Under the pieces are notes generated by a model, which saw nothing but the letters and a program-made list of their open reading frames with translations, had not been told where the DNA came from and ran no database searches. A program made the translations under genes and the position numbers. A stretch of DNA of 64,000 nucleotides from Ascaris suum (taxonomy: Eukaryota; Nematoda; Chromadorea; Rhabditida; Ascarididae): NCBI GenBank assembly GCA_013433145.1, contig CM024177.1:10930610-10994609 (forward strand), read 5' to 3'. How positions within the stretch are numbered: position 1 is the stretch's first letter; every line of letters begins with the position of its first letter. Below, one piece after another: positions 34,914 through 48,386 of the stretch.

Positions 34914-35316
34914 TAAGGTGGTCTGAAAAGATTGATCGGCGACTTTCTTTTTTTTCTCCCGATTTCTTTTCCTCTAGCACGTTTTTTTTTCAGCATGTTG
35001 CCTTCATAAAGAAGATTTGAACACCAAAGTCCTTCCTTACGGTCATCACGAACAGTAGTAAAAGTAACCATGCGAACCCCAAAAGTGCAGTTATCTGGCA
35101 AATATTTTCCCAAGTTCACGATTTGCCCTTCGCCCCTCCCTCCTACCTCTTCTCCTCCTTTACTGTCTAGCAGTTTACCTCCAGCTTACCACATATCTCT
35201 CCGATTTCCCTCCTCTCCAGTCGCGGATGGCTCAGGCTTCTCATGACAACATCATTTCTGATCCAGGGAAGTGAGGCTACGCTTGTATTTGCAGTGATAA
35301 AAATGGGGAATTTAAC

Positions 35317-35446
35317 CTTCTCGACCTGACTGCTTAGAATGTTTTGTTCACTGGAGACATCACTGAATTCTGACCAAAGCTCCCTTAGGGTTTTATAATC
35401 GGGATCATTGCGGTCGCGTACACAATATATTTTTCGCTGAGCGAAT
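35317..35446 (-). CDS. Candidate internal exon, unknown family
   Basis: TATTTTCAG acceptor ending at 35447, then one base completing a codon and 43 codons, then a donor AAG/GTTAAA at 35316. The peptide FAQRKIYCVRDRNDPDYKTL continues RELWSEFSDVSSEQNILSSQ and ends VEK; its composition and helix pattern strongly suggest real coding sequence. The frame has no ATG, so it is easily missed. I cannot name the family. Probable partners are 36993-37057 upstream and 33903-34169 downstream on the same strand. Confidence 0.5.
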
Positions 35447-36992
35447 CTGAAAATACTTGTTTTGTGATTTGCTCACTTTTTGGTCAAATAGCGCCAACGC
35501 ATACTTCAATATCAAAGATGTAATTTAATAAGATCGTAGTTCATACGCCCTCCTTCATTTGACAGAATCACAAATAGCATGTTATCCTCCTCCGTTCCTC
35601 TTGAATTAAGATCTTGCTTGAAAGCTGCATTGCCTCTCCACCATGTATGTAAAACTCCGTGTTAAATAAATGTCAGCAACTGAAGTGATGTCTTATGGAT
35701 AGACTTCTCATTCTTTAAAATACTCGACGAATGTTCTCTGCATCAGGACGGATTAAACTATAAGGGGTAGCAGAAGAAACTTCTAGCTCGAATTTGGCAG
35801 CCGTATATCTACGCATAATGCAGAAAGTTTAAGGCACCTTAGACGATTTCACCGTTGGCTCAGTGATGTAGAAAGGGGACACAAAGGATATGGCCGCGTC
35901 CAAAAAATTCCTCCTTACAGATATTTCCTACAGATATTTCCACCACTTCACCGACTCGCATCATCCCCTTTTGTCCAGTCCTCGTTTTCGCACCAAATAC
36001 GTAACATAATCCGTCGAATAAATTACACCGTTTCTACGGCATCCATTCTGTGTAAAGACATTACAGGTCTTTTTCAGTTATACAGCTCCTGCCGAGAAGG
36101 AAATGACTCAAAGTCTTTTCAAGCACTCAAAAACTGCATATTAATATGGATAAACCAGAGATACAATGCCAATGTGCGTCGGAGCGCGCGATTTGTTATG
36201 CTTATTTTAGCTGTCCAAGCAATCGCCTAACCGTTCCATTAAAAAGTTCATCCAACGGAACATAGGTTAGCAGTTTGCCCTGAACTACGCCTCATAAAAT
36301 TCTTCTTCGTTTTCCATCTTTTGCATTCTGCATTCCATCTTGACATTTTCAGATAATTCTGCCTGTTTGCTTTCGGTTGAATTCGCCTTTTTCGCGATTA
36401 TCATTATGATGGATTTGATTATTACCGTCATCGATCTTCGCATAGGAGTTGGATGTGTTGAAACTATCGTGCTAGATATTTTCTGTCTTTAATTTTCAAT
36501 TATTATTTTGAATGAACGGCTGAACTGGTGGATTTCCTTCCCAGAGATACTGAGGAACTTCATCTCGCGCTTGCACCCCTGAATTCTGCGCGAAGCGGAA
36601 AATAGAAGCTGCCGTCTTTCGTTCGAAGCAGATAGCGTTATGCATTCAGAGGTAAGTGCGAGATGAAATTGTATAGTATCATCTTCCATGTTCCGAGCAA
36701 TCACTAGATTAGTCGTTAGATGTTGAATCCCACTAGAATAGTTATTTAACCAAACAAACGCTAGAAGGACCAAGAACGTAAACGATTTCCAGCAACGATT
36801 TCGAAACAGCGGATTTCTATTGTATCAAACAACACTAGACGTGATTCCATCAATAAGGAGTGTTGCTGTGTTCTATGATGAATAGAAGGATACACAGCCG
36901 CAGGAGGTATTTTTTCGCTCAAAGAACTGATATGGGTACGGTGATTTCTGTTCCATTCACACTGCATAAATATATGCACAAATGGCTGCTAC

Positions 36993-37057
36993 CTGGTTCG
37001 TGGATTTCTTCCGGGCGATGACGTCGCTTGCGGTTCTTGAGTGTTGCTTCTTTGAGC
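36993..37057 (-). CDS. Candidate short internal exon
   Basis: 65 bases between a strong acceptor (TTTTTGCAG) and a donor (CCAG/GTAGCAG). All three frames are open: one reads LKEATLKNRKRRHRPEEIHE, another SKKQHSRTASDVIARKKSTN. The exon borders are better evidence than the peptide. It may be an upstream exon of the 33.9-35.4 kb gene. Confidence 0.35.
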
Positions 37058-37989
37058 CTGCAAAAAGAGGTGTTGAAATAGCAAAAGGGAGGAGAAATTC
37101 CGAATTAGTTTCACAAGGGCAAAATCCGCTGTCGAAGTAATTGGCGAAACAAAGTTTTATTAAAGCACTGAAGGCGACATTACTATATGGCCTTCTGGTG
37201 CTTTCACGTGACAACCATGTGCGAGCCGAGACCACAATGGAACATAGCTTTCCCGTGTACAATTGCGCCGACGTGGCGATTCATAACGGCAACTCTCTCT
37301 ATTCTGGACTGTTATCACGAAGCGTCATAAAAATTCACGTCTGTTAACCGTACACTTGATGCGCGATAAAAAAATTCTACTATCTTGTGAATCGGCGCAT
37401 TTGCTCTTGTTTAAAAAAGCGCACGCAGTTCAAAACCACCACAAGAGCTGCAAATTTGACGAGACCACTAGAAGTCAGGAAATCCCAGTAAAAATAAATA
37501 AACATGCAACCATCGACAGGAAAACTTCATCTGTCATCTGTGGAGCGATTTGAAGTTTTGGGACGGGCATCTACCAAGGTCCTGAAACCTGAGGTTTGGT
37601 TATGGCAAGGATTTATGCATTGAAGAGGTGGAGTCTTGGAATGCTTCAAATGGGCAGTGCTAACAAAAAGCGCGAAAGGTTTGTTGAAGTGATGGACAGC
37701 ACTTCCTAGTTCGCTTTACGTTGGACGAACTAGCATAGAGTTCCTACCAGCCTATTAAAATATTCACACCGGACGGATAGTCTCGAATGCCATGCTCTCA
37801 GATAAGCTTGCGAGAAATTTCAGGACCTGAAATAATTTGAAGCCTCCAAAAACATGCCCATTCTTTCGTAAGACATGCGTTAACGAGAAAGTGAACTTGT
37901 TTGCTCCGAGAAACACAATGTCTCACCAACATTCCCGAAGGTCTATGGCATCGGCTAAGGTTAAGCTCCGAAGGAGGTACAGTCATCAT

Positions 37990-39150
37990 ATGTGAACTGC
38001 GTTCTTCCTAGTTAGAATAGTTGATATGACCGGATCATTTTATACATGACTCTATATGAACTTGTACCCTGCCAACGCGTTTTACTTCGTAGTTTGATTT
38101 TATACACGACCAATTCATACAATTTATACATTTTTTTTGCTACTCCACGGTTCCTCGTCATTCATTCTACAACATCCCATGAATGAAGGCATTTGAATTA
38201 AGATTCTTGCCGAATGTGCATTATTGTCTGTAGTACTCTGTGGACTTAGTGTACCGCATTCGAAGATGTCGTTCTCACATAACTTTTGAATGGACTCAAA
38301 GGAGCTGTTTGCTAGCTATTCAACGCACAAGGTGTCTACGGATTCAAAAAGCTTTTCGGCTTATTTGAGGTCTATCCATTGAAAGTTATGCAAAATGCTG
38401 CATCTTTAACGCCTCTATCGCTGTTGTGAGCAAACTTCAGGTTCCAGAATTTTCGCAGAAGTCCTTAGCTTCTGATTCCACCGTAAGTGATGCAATTTGC
38501 ATTCGAATCTTCGTTCACATTTCTGCAAATTTCTAATAGCCTCATTGAATACACAGCCGCCTTAGCGATTTCAAATTGCGAATGCCTTTTACTTCTTAAG
38601 ACGGAGCTACTCCTTTAATCCACGAGAGAGGCAAAACTTTCAGTTTCAGGGCCAGTATCTTTTATCATTCTAAGCAGGGGGCACTTCCATCTGTAGCCTC
38701 ATATCACTTCTTTCTTATCGCAGAAACGCAGAAGTGTTTTCCTCTACAAAACGGTTCCACTGAAAACATACTACTGACCGATTTCAGTATGGCTACAAGG
38801 CGCAGTTTGCCCTGCAATTCTCAAAGCGCCTTTCAGAAAGTGTGTCACGCTTGAGGTCTCGTATGCGTTGTATCATGCCTCGAACGCTATCTTTTTGAAT
38901 TAGCACGCACTTAGTGCATTACTATGACATTTTTTGCGCAAAAAGTGCAGTTAAGTTGGTGGAAAGTCTGAGAGTAAAAATACGATGACTGCATGGAGAG
39001 AAGATTTCACCGTTTACCGAATCCCTGCGGGTCGCCGTTCACTGTTTACGTAGCATCCGAATGGTATATTATTCCATCTTGTCACTCCCGATGAGACCCC
39101 AGTGCGATCCGAACTACCTTTTCCAGAAATACCCCGCGACCTTTGTTGAT
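37990..39150. other. 1.1 kb stretch without any long open frame
   Basis: No open frame of 60 codons exists on either strand, in contrast to nearly all other kilobases here. Base composition is ordinary and not low-complexity. It may be intergenic DNA, untranslated sequence or a non-coding RNA gene; nothing specific is visible. Confidence 0.4.
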
Positions 39151-39435
39151 TGAATGTATCAGAAACTTAAAGTTACTTTTTCGGTTCAGCGGCTACTGAA
39201 AATCGTTCACAGCGAGAGCAAACAGCTTCTTCTAGCCCAAACTCAGTCACCCACGAGTGATGCGAAGTCTGTGACCGTCATGTGTTCAACAAGTTCACAA
39301 GAGCATACTTGTACTTTACCACTAATCAAAGCTACACGTTTTGTTACTTCGCCTTAACAGTCCGACCTCTAACATAAAGAAATTGTTTCGCATCCCTGTG
39401 TGACACTAATTGCAACGCTGTTATAGAAATACACA

Positions 39436-39447
39436 GGGGGGGGGGGG
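39436..39447. repeat. G12 homopolymer
   Basis: Run of 12 G in non-coding sequence. Confidence 0.9.
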
Positions 39448-40207
39448 ATCAAGTTGTTGGCTTTTTTACTGCAACCGGCATTGCATAGGCACAGTGCGGT
39501 CTGTGCACGTTGTGATGCTATTGCCGAATTATCATGCTGCTTGCTTTGCACTGGGTTGAATATAGAACATATCTCTGCATATTGCACCTCGAAATTTCGC
39601 TGGTTTTTAACTTATTGTAATTTCCATAAACGGTGGTCTTACCTACGGTACGTGTTGCAAAATCCAGCGCACCCAGAGTTGCCTCGCAGCGCATCCCGCA
39701 TATCTGAGCGGATCCAGAGTATACCTCACAGTTTCTTACATGCTTCTTGACCTGGGTTTCATTGCAAATAGCAATTTGAAGAATTAGTGACAGCTATTAT
39801 GAGCCGTTTTAGACTAATGCACGACAACGCTTCCACCTACCGGCAGACGCCGGGAAGACTCCTCGCTAGCCTGCGTCGCAACTGTTTGACGTTTTATATT
39901 TTCCGACTTACCACCATCAGGTCGATCAGATTTTCTTGATTTTGCAGGACTGAAAAAAGCGCAGCCAAAGTAACGAGCAAAAGCCGTTGTTTATGCAGCC
40001 GATGGTCGATTTCGGCCTCTTATTCTCTTCGGAGAAACTTTCTACTGCCTGAATTTAGTAACCCATCGTCTGCAAGGGAGTGCGGATCACTACCTGTCCG
40101 CCAAGGTGGCGTGAACCATAGAATCATTTCGATGAAAACTGACAACACTAGGCCTCTTTAGATTTCTGCTTCATGCGTCTCGACAAGAGCCGTGTGGAAC
40201 AAAGCTT

Positions 40208-40385
40208 TTAAGATGAAGGACAGAGCGAGCGCTGTACGTCCCAGCTCCCATCAGATTCCGAACCGTCGGTTAAATATTGTTGGAGCCCAAAAGAGAGAGT
40301 ATTGGTTGAAGGGGATGTAGCGATGTATGAGCTATTGTTGAAAGCTGGGAGAGGTGAGGGCGCCTCCATCGATCCCCGTCGTTTG
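40208..40385 (-). CDS. Candidate C-terminal exon, Ser/Pro/Asn-rich tail
   Basis: Minus-strand frame from an acceptor-like CAAAAG (ending at 40386) to TAA at 40208. It reads KRRGSMEAPSPLPAFNNSSY, then a serine/threonine-rich run and GLQQYLTDGSESDGSWDVQR. It resembles a cytoplasmic, phosphorylatable tail. The open frame continues upstream to an ATG at 40423, so the start is uncertain. No upstream exon or family recognised. Confidence 0.4.
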
Positions 40386-40662
40386 CTTTTGAATGGACAG
40401 AATAGCGTGTTTATGCGCATCATTAGTTTCTAAACGCTTCTTTCAAGCATATTTTTATTTCATCCTTATTACTTCGGAATGGTTTAATTAACTCCGACAC
40501 TGCAGCTAGGAAGTTCCATTGGAAGAATTTCCGGTGAAATTCCAAGGAATAGGATTTCTCGAAAGCATCTGCCCAGCCAAGAAAATTGTTGAATGAGCGA
40601 GATCTAACAGCGAGGCGAGGAGAGGAAAAATAAATGTGAGAGAATGTAAGGACATTATAAAA

Positions 40663-40858
40663 AGTGATGTCGACGTTGACCGACGAGCGTGATCATTTCG
40701 TTATACTGAACGTTGCGACCGATCATGTTCATGTTGCTGAAGGTCTGACGCAGTATCGGTTTGCTGAAATGTCTCTGATGTGGAAAGATGCGTTTGAGGC
40801 ATATCCCGTTGCTGTGCAAAGTGCTCACCTGGCTTGCGGCTGTATTGTTAAAGGTGAT
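40663..40858 (+). CDS. Candidate plus-strand exon, unknown
   Basis: From ATG codons at 40664/40667 the frame reads STLTDERDHFVILNVATDHV, then LTQYRFAEMSLMWKDAFEA and SAHLACGCIVK up to a possible donor (AAAG/GTGATG at 40858). After that the frame stays open but turns into A/T-rich, implausible sequence, which supports a splice there. The minus strand is open as well. No family recognised. Confidence 0.25.
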
Positions 40859-41219
40859 GGCTTCGGCGATTTGGAATTTGTTTTTTCACTCATCTTAAAT
40901 TTAACATTATTATTGAAAGGTTCGCATGCAACAAATCCTCTTTCTTCTCGTCATTTAATTGTATTTCCTCCACTTACATTATTTTTGCATCCTTCCAGCC
41001 CGTTATCCAATGAGTTTTTTCTCACTATAAAGTTCATGCAGTTATCCTATTTTATACTGTTGTTATGTTTATTGCATATTATCAGTTTAACCCCTTTGTT
41101 AATTGAGAGTTGCATCTATAAAGTAGCGGAAAGGAAAATACGAGTAATGACCGTATTTATAATTAATAAGGCAATTCAAAAAAGAATTAAAATTCACAGC
41201 ACTCGGCTGATAAAGTGAA

Positions 41220-44200
41220 GGACCCATACATTAAAAAAAGCAGTTGAGATTCTTCTCGTATTCTCTCTTGAATTTCGCTTAGATTGTCCCAAAATCTTGT
41301 AGTGATGCTCGGACTGTGGTAGCGCTAGCTTTGGCACTTTTGCATGACATAGCCGAAACGCACCACACAGGCTGCACATTATTGATAATTGGACTGAATG
41401 TTGGCCATTTTTACATACACCGTGCTGCACATTCGTACACTTTCAAACAATCTATACTTCTGCAGAGTGCTTGGTATTGACAAAACATCAACGGTATTTT
41501 GAAAAGAGAATGAAACAGTTTGCGCTGGCACCTTGTTTGGCAAACTGTGTGACATGTTGCGATCATTCCATGCGTCTGTGTGAAGGCGTGAACTCTTGCT
41601 CAGTAGTAATTCACAGCCATAAACAAACTCACATCTTCGTTTGACGCTCGAATCTGTTTCATTTGTGGTGGTGCTTTTATATTCATTGGTTTTGTTGGCG
41701 TAGGTAATATGTCCTTAGCGTTACACTGAAACTTAATGTCATAGCAACATGTGTGTAATGTCAATGCGTTCTGTATATTCCGCACACTTCTCATCAAAGT
41801 TTTGGAGGAGTTTTAAAAGTTTTAAAAGCTATGAAGGAATCTTCAATGAGGAAAATTTATTGAGCAGAGCCGGGGAAAGAATTTTCTCTGCATTTTCATG
41901 TACGCTGGAGCAGGTGCTGCGACTTACAATAACACAATACAGTAAGCATTGTGGCGTTATCGTAAAATCGAAAGTGATATAAATCAGCACAGTATACTAA
42001 CCATAATGCGATTCTAGCATTAGCTTCACTTGTCTTGAAGACGAAGGGGTGGAAGTAATTGTGAACAAGCTACTATTTCTTCGAATTTTTCTGCAATATT
42101 TTTGCAGTTATTCTACTGCAGTTTTGTTGCTTTGCTCTAGAATCCTTCAAATTACCTCTTGATATGGTTGCTGAGTTTCCTTGATTACATCCTGCGAAGG
42201 TATATGCCTTCGGTGCGCCGTGTCAGACGCCCCCGTTTTCTCGTTACCCTCAACGTGCAACAATGTAATCGCATCGTTTCGGACTTACATCTTGTGACTA
42301 GCTTTAGCTTTCATTGTTAATAGCATCGCCTGATCCAAGTGAAACATTGAGAGGGATATAGTTGCAAAATGTTGTAAACGTTGCTCTGTGATGAATGATA
42401 ACACATACAAATTTTTTATAGTGAATATCGGTTTTTTAAGAGTTTTTTTCCGACTCGTAGTTAATTCTTTAGGTCTGTACAGACGGAACTAAAAATTCTC
42501 TAATGCGTTCTCGTTTCACTATGCTCTAGGCCAGCATTGGAACGAGTTCAGTTTTTCCACGTGAAAATGCTCTGAGGAAAGGAAAGCTTTTCAAAAGTTC
42601 GTCTAAATCTAAATGAAAAATGCTTAGATAGCATCCATGTTTACCTTTGTAGGTGTTCTCGCGCAATCTCTCTTTCGCAGTGTTGATCTTGTTCTCATTT
42701 TATGCACTATAATAGACGCTTCTTTCTTCCCTTTACACTTAAAAAATCATAGCATGTTGTACAGCACAGCGTAGCGTAGATAGATGAACAAAAGGTGGAC
42801 AAGGAATCACTGCCAACCCTGATAAAATTTTTGTAATTCATAGGGAAATGAAGGTAGGGATATTCACAGAAAGTGGTGAAAGTGATGTGAACTTTTTGTT
42901 ACCCTCGTTAATGTGAACTGTTTGTTATCCTCGTCCCCTTCTCTCCCTAAACAATCCTTTGTCTATTCCTGACCTTCAAGTGCTCCACTTATCTGCGTTC
43001 TTCTCGGACAGTCGTCAAAGAATTACATAGAAACGGTTCATCGCGGACAAAAGGCTTCCTTTATGTCAAAAAGATCTTTCAACCTTTGACGGCAGAGCTG
43101 CGAGCACGGTTGAAATAACGCTTCTAAGAGGGCGATGTGGTTTTAGCTCTTTCTTCATCCCATTATTTTCGTCTTTGAGTAGTTTCTGTCGTTTTGTTCT
43201 GTCTGGGGGAATACCTGCAGGGAAAAATGGTGGTGATGTACTGTGCTGTACTGTGCCAAACTGAGGTTTTTATATGTGAGGTGTTTAGCGAAAAGTGATA
43301 AGCGTTGTTGAGGTATTTAGCGAAAAGTGACAAGTGACAAGCGATCACAAGGGTGGATGCGAAACACATCGCTCAGAGTGCAGCAGCTCAAGGCGTGGGA
43401 AGTGAGAAGCAGTAATTCGACGCCGACAATCTGAACTGTGATCGTTTTGAGATCTGCACATCACAGCTGCGACCCTCACGATTAATGCGAAATACTTGCT
43501 CTGAGTGTCAACTGTTTCTTCCATATTACTCTTTAAGCTCCGTTTTTCAAGCAGACAAATGACAGTATGTTCATAGTTGTCCCCTTCCATAGACGTTTTT
43601 ACTCTCATCATAACGAAAATCGAAATTTATCATATGAGGGGAATGGACAATTACGTGCTTCGTTTACATAACCGGACGCTTGATGTAACAGAGCCAAACG
43701 CGATCCGCACTTTCATACTTTTGACTGCGTTTGCCACTCGCACCCATCTCCCTCCCTTCTTCAAGTCGTGACTCAGGTGCGTCCTTCATGATCACTATTT
43801 ACCTTTAGATTTTTCTGTAGACGGAAATGGTCCATTGTCGCATGCAGGAATTCTGTTTTCCTTCGGTTGTCTGCAAAGACGGTAATGTGGTTCAAAATAC
43901 ATCGGAGGGTCGCTTATGCGAAAGATTCACCGGCTCTCACTGTCGGTTTTTCGTAGTATAAGTGATTATCGGCGGCGCGAAGCGACTTCATGTAACTGGG
44001 CCCGTCTAGGTAAGTTTCGTGTGAAATTTTAATCCGCATTGCATTCTCAAATTTTATCTCTAGTCTGTGGTCTAAAGAGCGAGACGTCACACAAAACCAT
44101 GGTGCTGTTAATAACACCATAAGAGAAATTGAAGCATTCCCTTCCGCTGAGCGGTCTTCATGCAAAATTCTTTGAATTTACGAAGATTGCAGCAGTGTCC

Positions 44201-46320
44201 TTATGCCCTCATAACGGTTCAGAGTTAAAAACCTAATCAATTAGCAAGACAGCAGCTAACGATTGCGGCTTGCTTCTTCCATTGCTGGTTTTGGCAGTGC
44301 TTCCCGTTTCGGAAGATTGTTTCCCCATTTGTCCCGCGGATCCAAGCCTGACGTCTTTTGTTGCCAGGTTTATTTCCTGGAAAATGCAAATGCGACTAAG
44401 ATAGATTGTAAGATAAACGCTCTGCGCTTCATGTTTTCCTGCCGTTTCACTCGCTCTATGTCCCTACATTTTTTATCTCACACTTTGTGCAGCCTTGAAT
44501 TTCGATATGTCTGTTATGGAGAATTATCGGGAAACCGGTTCGTGTAAGTATTCGAGCACATCATAGGACTCACTTGATTCCAACCCCATTCCACTCCACG
44601 CCTTCATCTCCTAATTAATAAGCCAGCAATGTGCTGTCGTCTCCCCTCACCTCCCGTTATTTGACGGAGATAGCCAACATCGCCCCCTCCCTTCCCACCA
44701 TTTCTCGATGTGTTGGTGATTCGTTGTCTTATTTGTGTGGTTTCACGTAACTGAAGGCTCACGCACCATTTAATTCACCGAGGCCTGGCTCACTTTCGTA
44801 ACTTCTTTGTTCACAAGGCAGCAACATCCAAGCTGAAACATGCTAACGGGAAACACTGCGGAAAGTGGAAGACTAATGGGAGGAAAATAGGCGTTTAAGG
44901 AGGATATTTATAAAAGGAGATGGAAGTCATACATTTGTACAGTTCCGCTGTGTTCCGTTTGCTGTATCCGTTAACTTTGAATCCTAAACAATGCGTCGTT
45001 CTCCCTATCGCTTCTAACTTAATCATCTGCACATATGCAAAACGTCAACTAAAAATAAAATCACCAAGTTGTTGCGAGAGGTGCTGCGAAGAATAGAACA
45101 GTAGTGGTGGTGGAATGTTATGGTCAGAATGGTGCAAAAGCAAAACAAAGTGGACAGAAGCAATGAACTCGCCTTCATGCTACTGGAGAGTAAGGTAGAA
45201 CGTGTCACATATCCACCACTAAGATTAAGACCGCTTTACGAATGACCTCTTACTTTATCAGGTGAGAAGTGCCTTTTTCAGTCACATTTATTCACTGAGC
45301 ACTACGCTGTTGCGGAAAGAAAATCGCGTATTTGAGCTGCAGAGTGGTGTTCATGTTCTTGTGACTGTCGATTGACCTCGATTTCCTCCGTCCCACAATG
45401 AGGCTTATGTACCTGCCTCACCGCGATGAATTACGATTGTGAGCGGTAGCAGTTGGTGCGTCCATTTATGAGCCTCTCTCACCTGTGGCAACTTTGAAAC
45501 TTTTCTTTGACCACCCTTGGAATTCTCGAAACGTTCTATTTCGTGGAACATCGAAACAAACTATCGGCTTACGGTTCTTATTGACTCCATTTTGCTGTGT
45601 GAAACAATAACTTTCTCATTTCCGAGAATCTTTTTGCTGCTTAAACCGTCGTCTGTGTGTCTCTGAGTCTTACACATAATAGTCCTGAAAACAGCTGCGG
45701 TTTTATCGTCATTACTTGGACGGAATATATTCAAGGAGGTATTACCTCTTTAGAAAAGAAAATTCCAAATGGATGTTTGAAATATTTTCGCTTAAGAAGT
45801 CTACCTTTTCGAGGCGCTTATGTTATATCAGATCAGTTGATCAAAACAATCGTTGATGAGAGGAAATAGACCTACCGACAGATCTAAAATTCTGAAGCCT
45901 CTTTTCTAATTCCAGTTTTGGAGTAACGCGAAATTATTTTTGTTTACGCTATTCAGACTTAAACCGATGAAAAACACGTTGAGCCGATGCACCGTAACTT
46001 TTGCATATGAGAAAGGCAGTCACATGACGCTACACTTAGCGGTGATTTCGTTGAAATTGAAATAGGCGAACTTGACTCGTTATATACGACTAACTGGAAT
46101 TATATATTCAGAATTGGAGGTAACTAAAGTTGGAACTAACATGCTCTCAAATTTCCCTATTTGACTTACTTTCAAACGGCTCAGAAGTTCTCCCTATCTC
46201 TGGCGTACCAGGGAATCGAGAGATCAGTACCTTTCAGCTGGAACGCTCTAACATCAGGGAACAAACGCCTAAGATTTTAAGCGAACGAAGTGCTTGGAAT
46301 GAGCGAGCACGAACTCTGAC
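41220..46320. other. Five kilobases with no supported gene
   Basis: Scattered open frames of 60-94 residues lack splice borders or motifs. One plus-strand segment at about 44240-44370 reads as a hydrophobic stretch followed by cysteines (LLPLLVLAVLPVSEDC), signal-peptide-like but unsupported. Short tandem duplications occur near 42890-42940 and 43290-43345. Confidence 0.35.
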
Positions 46321-46332
46321 CTCATAACTTAC

Positions 46333-46451
46333 CGGTGCCCTTCCGACCTACCAGCACCGATGCAGCGTACGAAATGACGAGAGTTTCAAATAGATACGGC
46401 AGGCTCCAACGGTGAATTTGTTTCGAGTTTATGTCATTTATCATCGTGATG
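46333..46451 (-). CDS. Candidate internal exon with strong splice borders
   Basis: Acceptor AATTTTGTAG ending at 46452 and consensus donor ACCG/GTAAGT at 46332. The frame reads TMINDINSKQIHRWSLPYLF then ETLVISYAASVLVGRKGTG. The GRKGTGK-like end is only superficially P-loop-like. It is probably linked with the exon at 46487-46603, but the phase that suits this exon forces the less protein-like frame of its neighbour. Unknown family. Confidence 0.35.
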
Positions 46452-46486
46452 CTACAAAATTTACATTCAGGCTCGCAGTAACTCAC

Positions 46487-46603
46487 CATCCAGTGTAATG
46501 AATGAGTTGTTTCGTCGAGCATTTTCGTCCACGACGGTCCAACCCTCTATGAATTGCTTGTTTACGATACCAAGGCAGAATGGCTGATGTATGATTTGAT
46601 ACC
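46487..46603 (-). CDS. Candidate internal exon with strong splice borders
   Basis: Acceptor CCCATGTAG and consensus donor GATG/GTGAGT enclose 117 bases. One frame reads YQIIHQPFCLGIVNKQFIEG then WTVVDENARRNNSFITLD, which looks like real protein; a second frame is also open. Separated by a 35-base gap from the next candidate exon (46333-46451), which is too short for most introns, so only one of the two borders, or an alternative acceptor, may be real. Confidence 0.35.
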
Positions 46604-46678
46604 CTACATGGGAAAATCTGATGGCTGGCGGTGAATTGTGCAGATGCAAAAGGTACGTACCTATTCTTGCGCGTTTAT

Positions 46679-46700
46679 CGCGAGTCTTCGCGAAGACGCG
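46679..46700. repeat. GC-rich palindrome
   Basis: The 14-base core GTCTTCGCGAAGAC is a perfect palindrome, and its CGCG flanks extend the symmetry with one interruption. It lies about 100 bases before a long TA tract. Confidence 0.7.
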
Positions 46701-46802
46701 ATGCTACACGGCGCCAAGGTGAATCACAAGATGGGGTCAGTAGAGGCGAGCATCGCCAGAAGCTGCACTCAAAGAGCTCCGGTGGCCATCGCCCTAGCCG
46801 GG

Positions 46803-46990
<188 letters not shown>

Positions 46991-47944
46991 ACGATCGATT
47001 GAAACTACAAAAATTCACACATTCACTTATCACCTCTTTATGTGCACCAATTTGTGTGGTCTTTAAGACCTCCAAACCTCTTTTGCCATATCCTTTTCCA
47101 TGTCACCTTGATTGGCTTATTCGACCTGTTTTCCTGTGTTAGGGTGGTTAATAATAGGTGACTTGATCCTGCGTATCGTTGGCATTCAACAGTATGTTGC
47201 AGCCAACTTCAGTGCCTCAGTAGCGTGAAATGAGGAGAGTCTACATTACTCTGCACTGCTCAAAGCTCCCGCAAATTTTTGGTCAATCAAAATTTTGCTG
47301 GTTCCTTTTTTCCGAAGAAAGCGAGAAGATTCCACTGGGAGCGTTTTCAGAGCTGCTGCATTAATTCCACGGGTTGAAGTAACAGCACTTTTCCTTTTTG
47401 GAAAGCTGATTTTGTTGTACGGATTCCAACTTTGAAAACAAAGGGCTATTTATCGATTAGAGCGCCTCGAGTTTTTCAATTATAAGTAGAATGAACATAT
47501 TGTTTAAAGGAGAACAACATTGAAAGAAAACCGGATGGATCAATTTCCTGGCCAATGTATTATTATTATTCTACGTTTATTTAAAAACAATTGAAAAGGA
47601 CCTTGTCTGATCCATTGATTAAGCTAGATCACCTGAATGGCAGTGATTCAAAGTGATCATGAGATCTTGTAAGCAGTGTGCCAGCGGAGCCTGCAAAAAA
47701 TGACGAGGGGATTGCTGCTGCGTCTAAGGAGTGGAGAAGGAAAAGGGAAACGAAAGTAGCACCAAAATGCTTAGAAGTAGCTTCTGATTTGCACCAACGC
47801 AGATACCATATCGCTTATAAACCTGCTCAACAAAATGCATGTATATGTCTACTCCGCGAAAGTAATACTATGGTCAACTCCGCGTAAAAGATTATCTTCA
47901 AAATTTTCTTATTATTCCATCTTTGACTAAGTAATTTTGGTGGT

Positions 47945-47986
47945 CTACTTCAGACTAATCGGATGGCCTACTTCAGACTAATCGGA
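47945..47986. repeat. 19-base tandem duplication
   Basis: CTACTTCAGACTAATCGGA occurs at 47945-47963 and 47968-47986. Confidence 0.85.
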
Positions 47987-48184
47987 GTGACAGCACCCAC
48001 CCTTTTTTCATTTCGTGGCCTCCACCTGCATGTACACTTCGCTCGCCTTCAGTGCAGACAGGGTGCTCTTAACTATGAAAGCTTCCGACGGCAGATAATT
48101 GAATTGCATTCGGCTGTGAACAGATCATGCTATTAAAAAGTGAAGAATCCGGTTTCGTACCTCCCTTGCTTGATTTTGATTTAT

Positions 48185-48386
48185 TCAGTCCCATATTAAT
48201 GGGATACTGTGTTCTACTGTTTCGATCTTCACCACTTTCATCTTACTGCTTTCATGCGGCAAATGGATTATGCGAAAGCGACAGGTTTTAGCTGCAGGGA
48301 TTGGGCTAAAGGAGGTTTCATTGAGTGACGGGCGGAAGGGCACTAAAGGGAAGCTGCGAAGGGGCGGTCGAACAAACCACACATTG
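48185..48386 (-). CDS. Candidate C-terminal exon, unknown
   Basis: Acceptor CCACTTTTAG ending at 48387 and an open frame to TGA at 48185. It reads NVWFVRPPLRSFPLVPFRPS, then SFSPIPAAKTCRFRIIHLPH and a charged end with SSKMKVVKIETVEHS. The composition is protein-like. The frame is open up to an ATG at 48409 as well. No family or upstream exon recognised. Confidence 0.35.

Noticed and set aside
40435..40610. Minus-strand open frame with NNFLGWADAFEKSYSLEFHR and FFQWNFLAAVSEL
   Set aside because: Protein-like in part but no start, no clear acceptor and no family; too weak to list as a gene.
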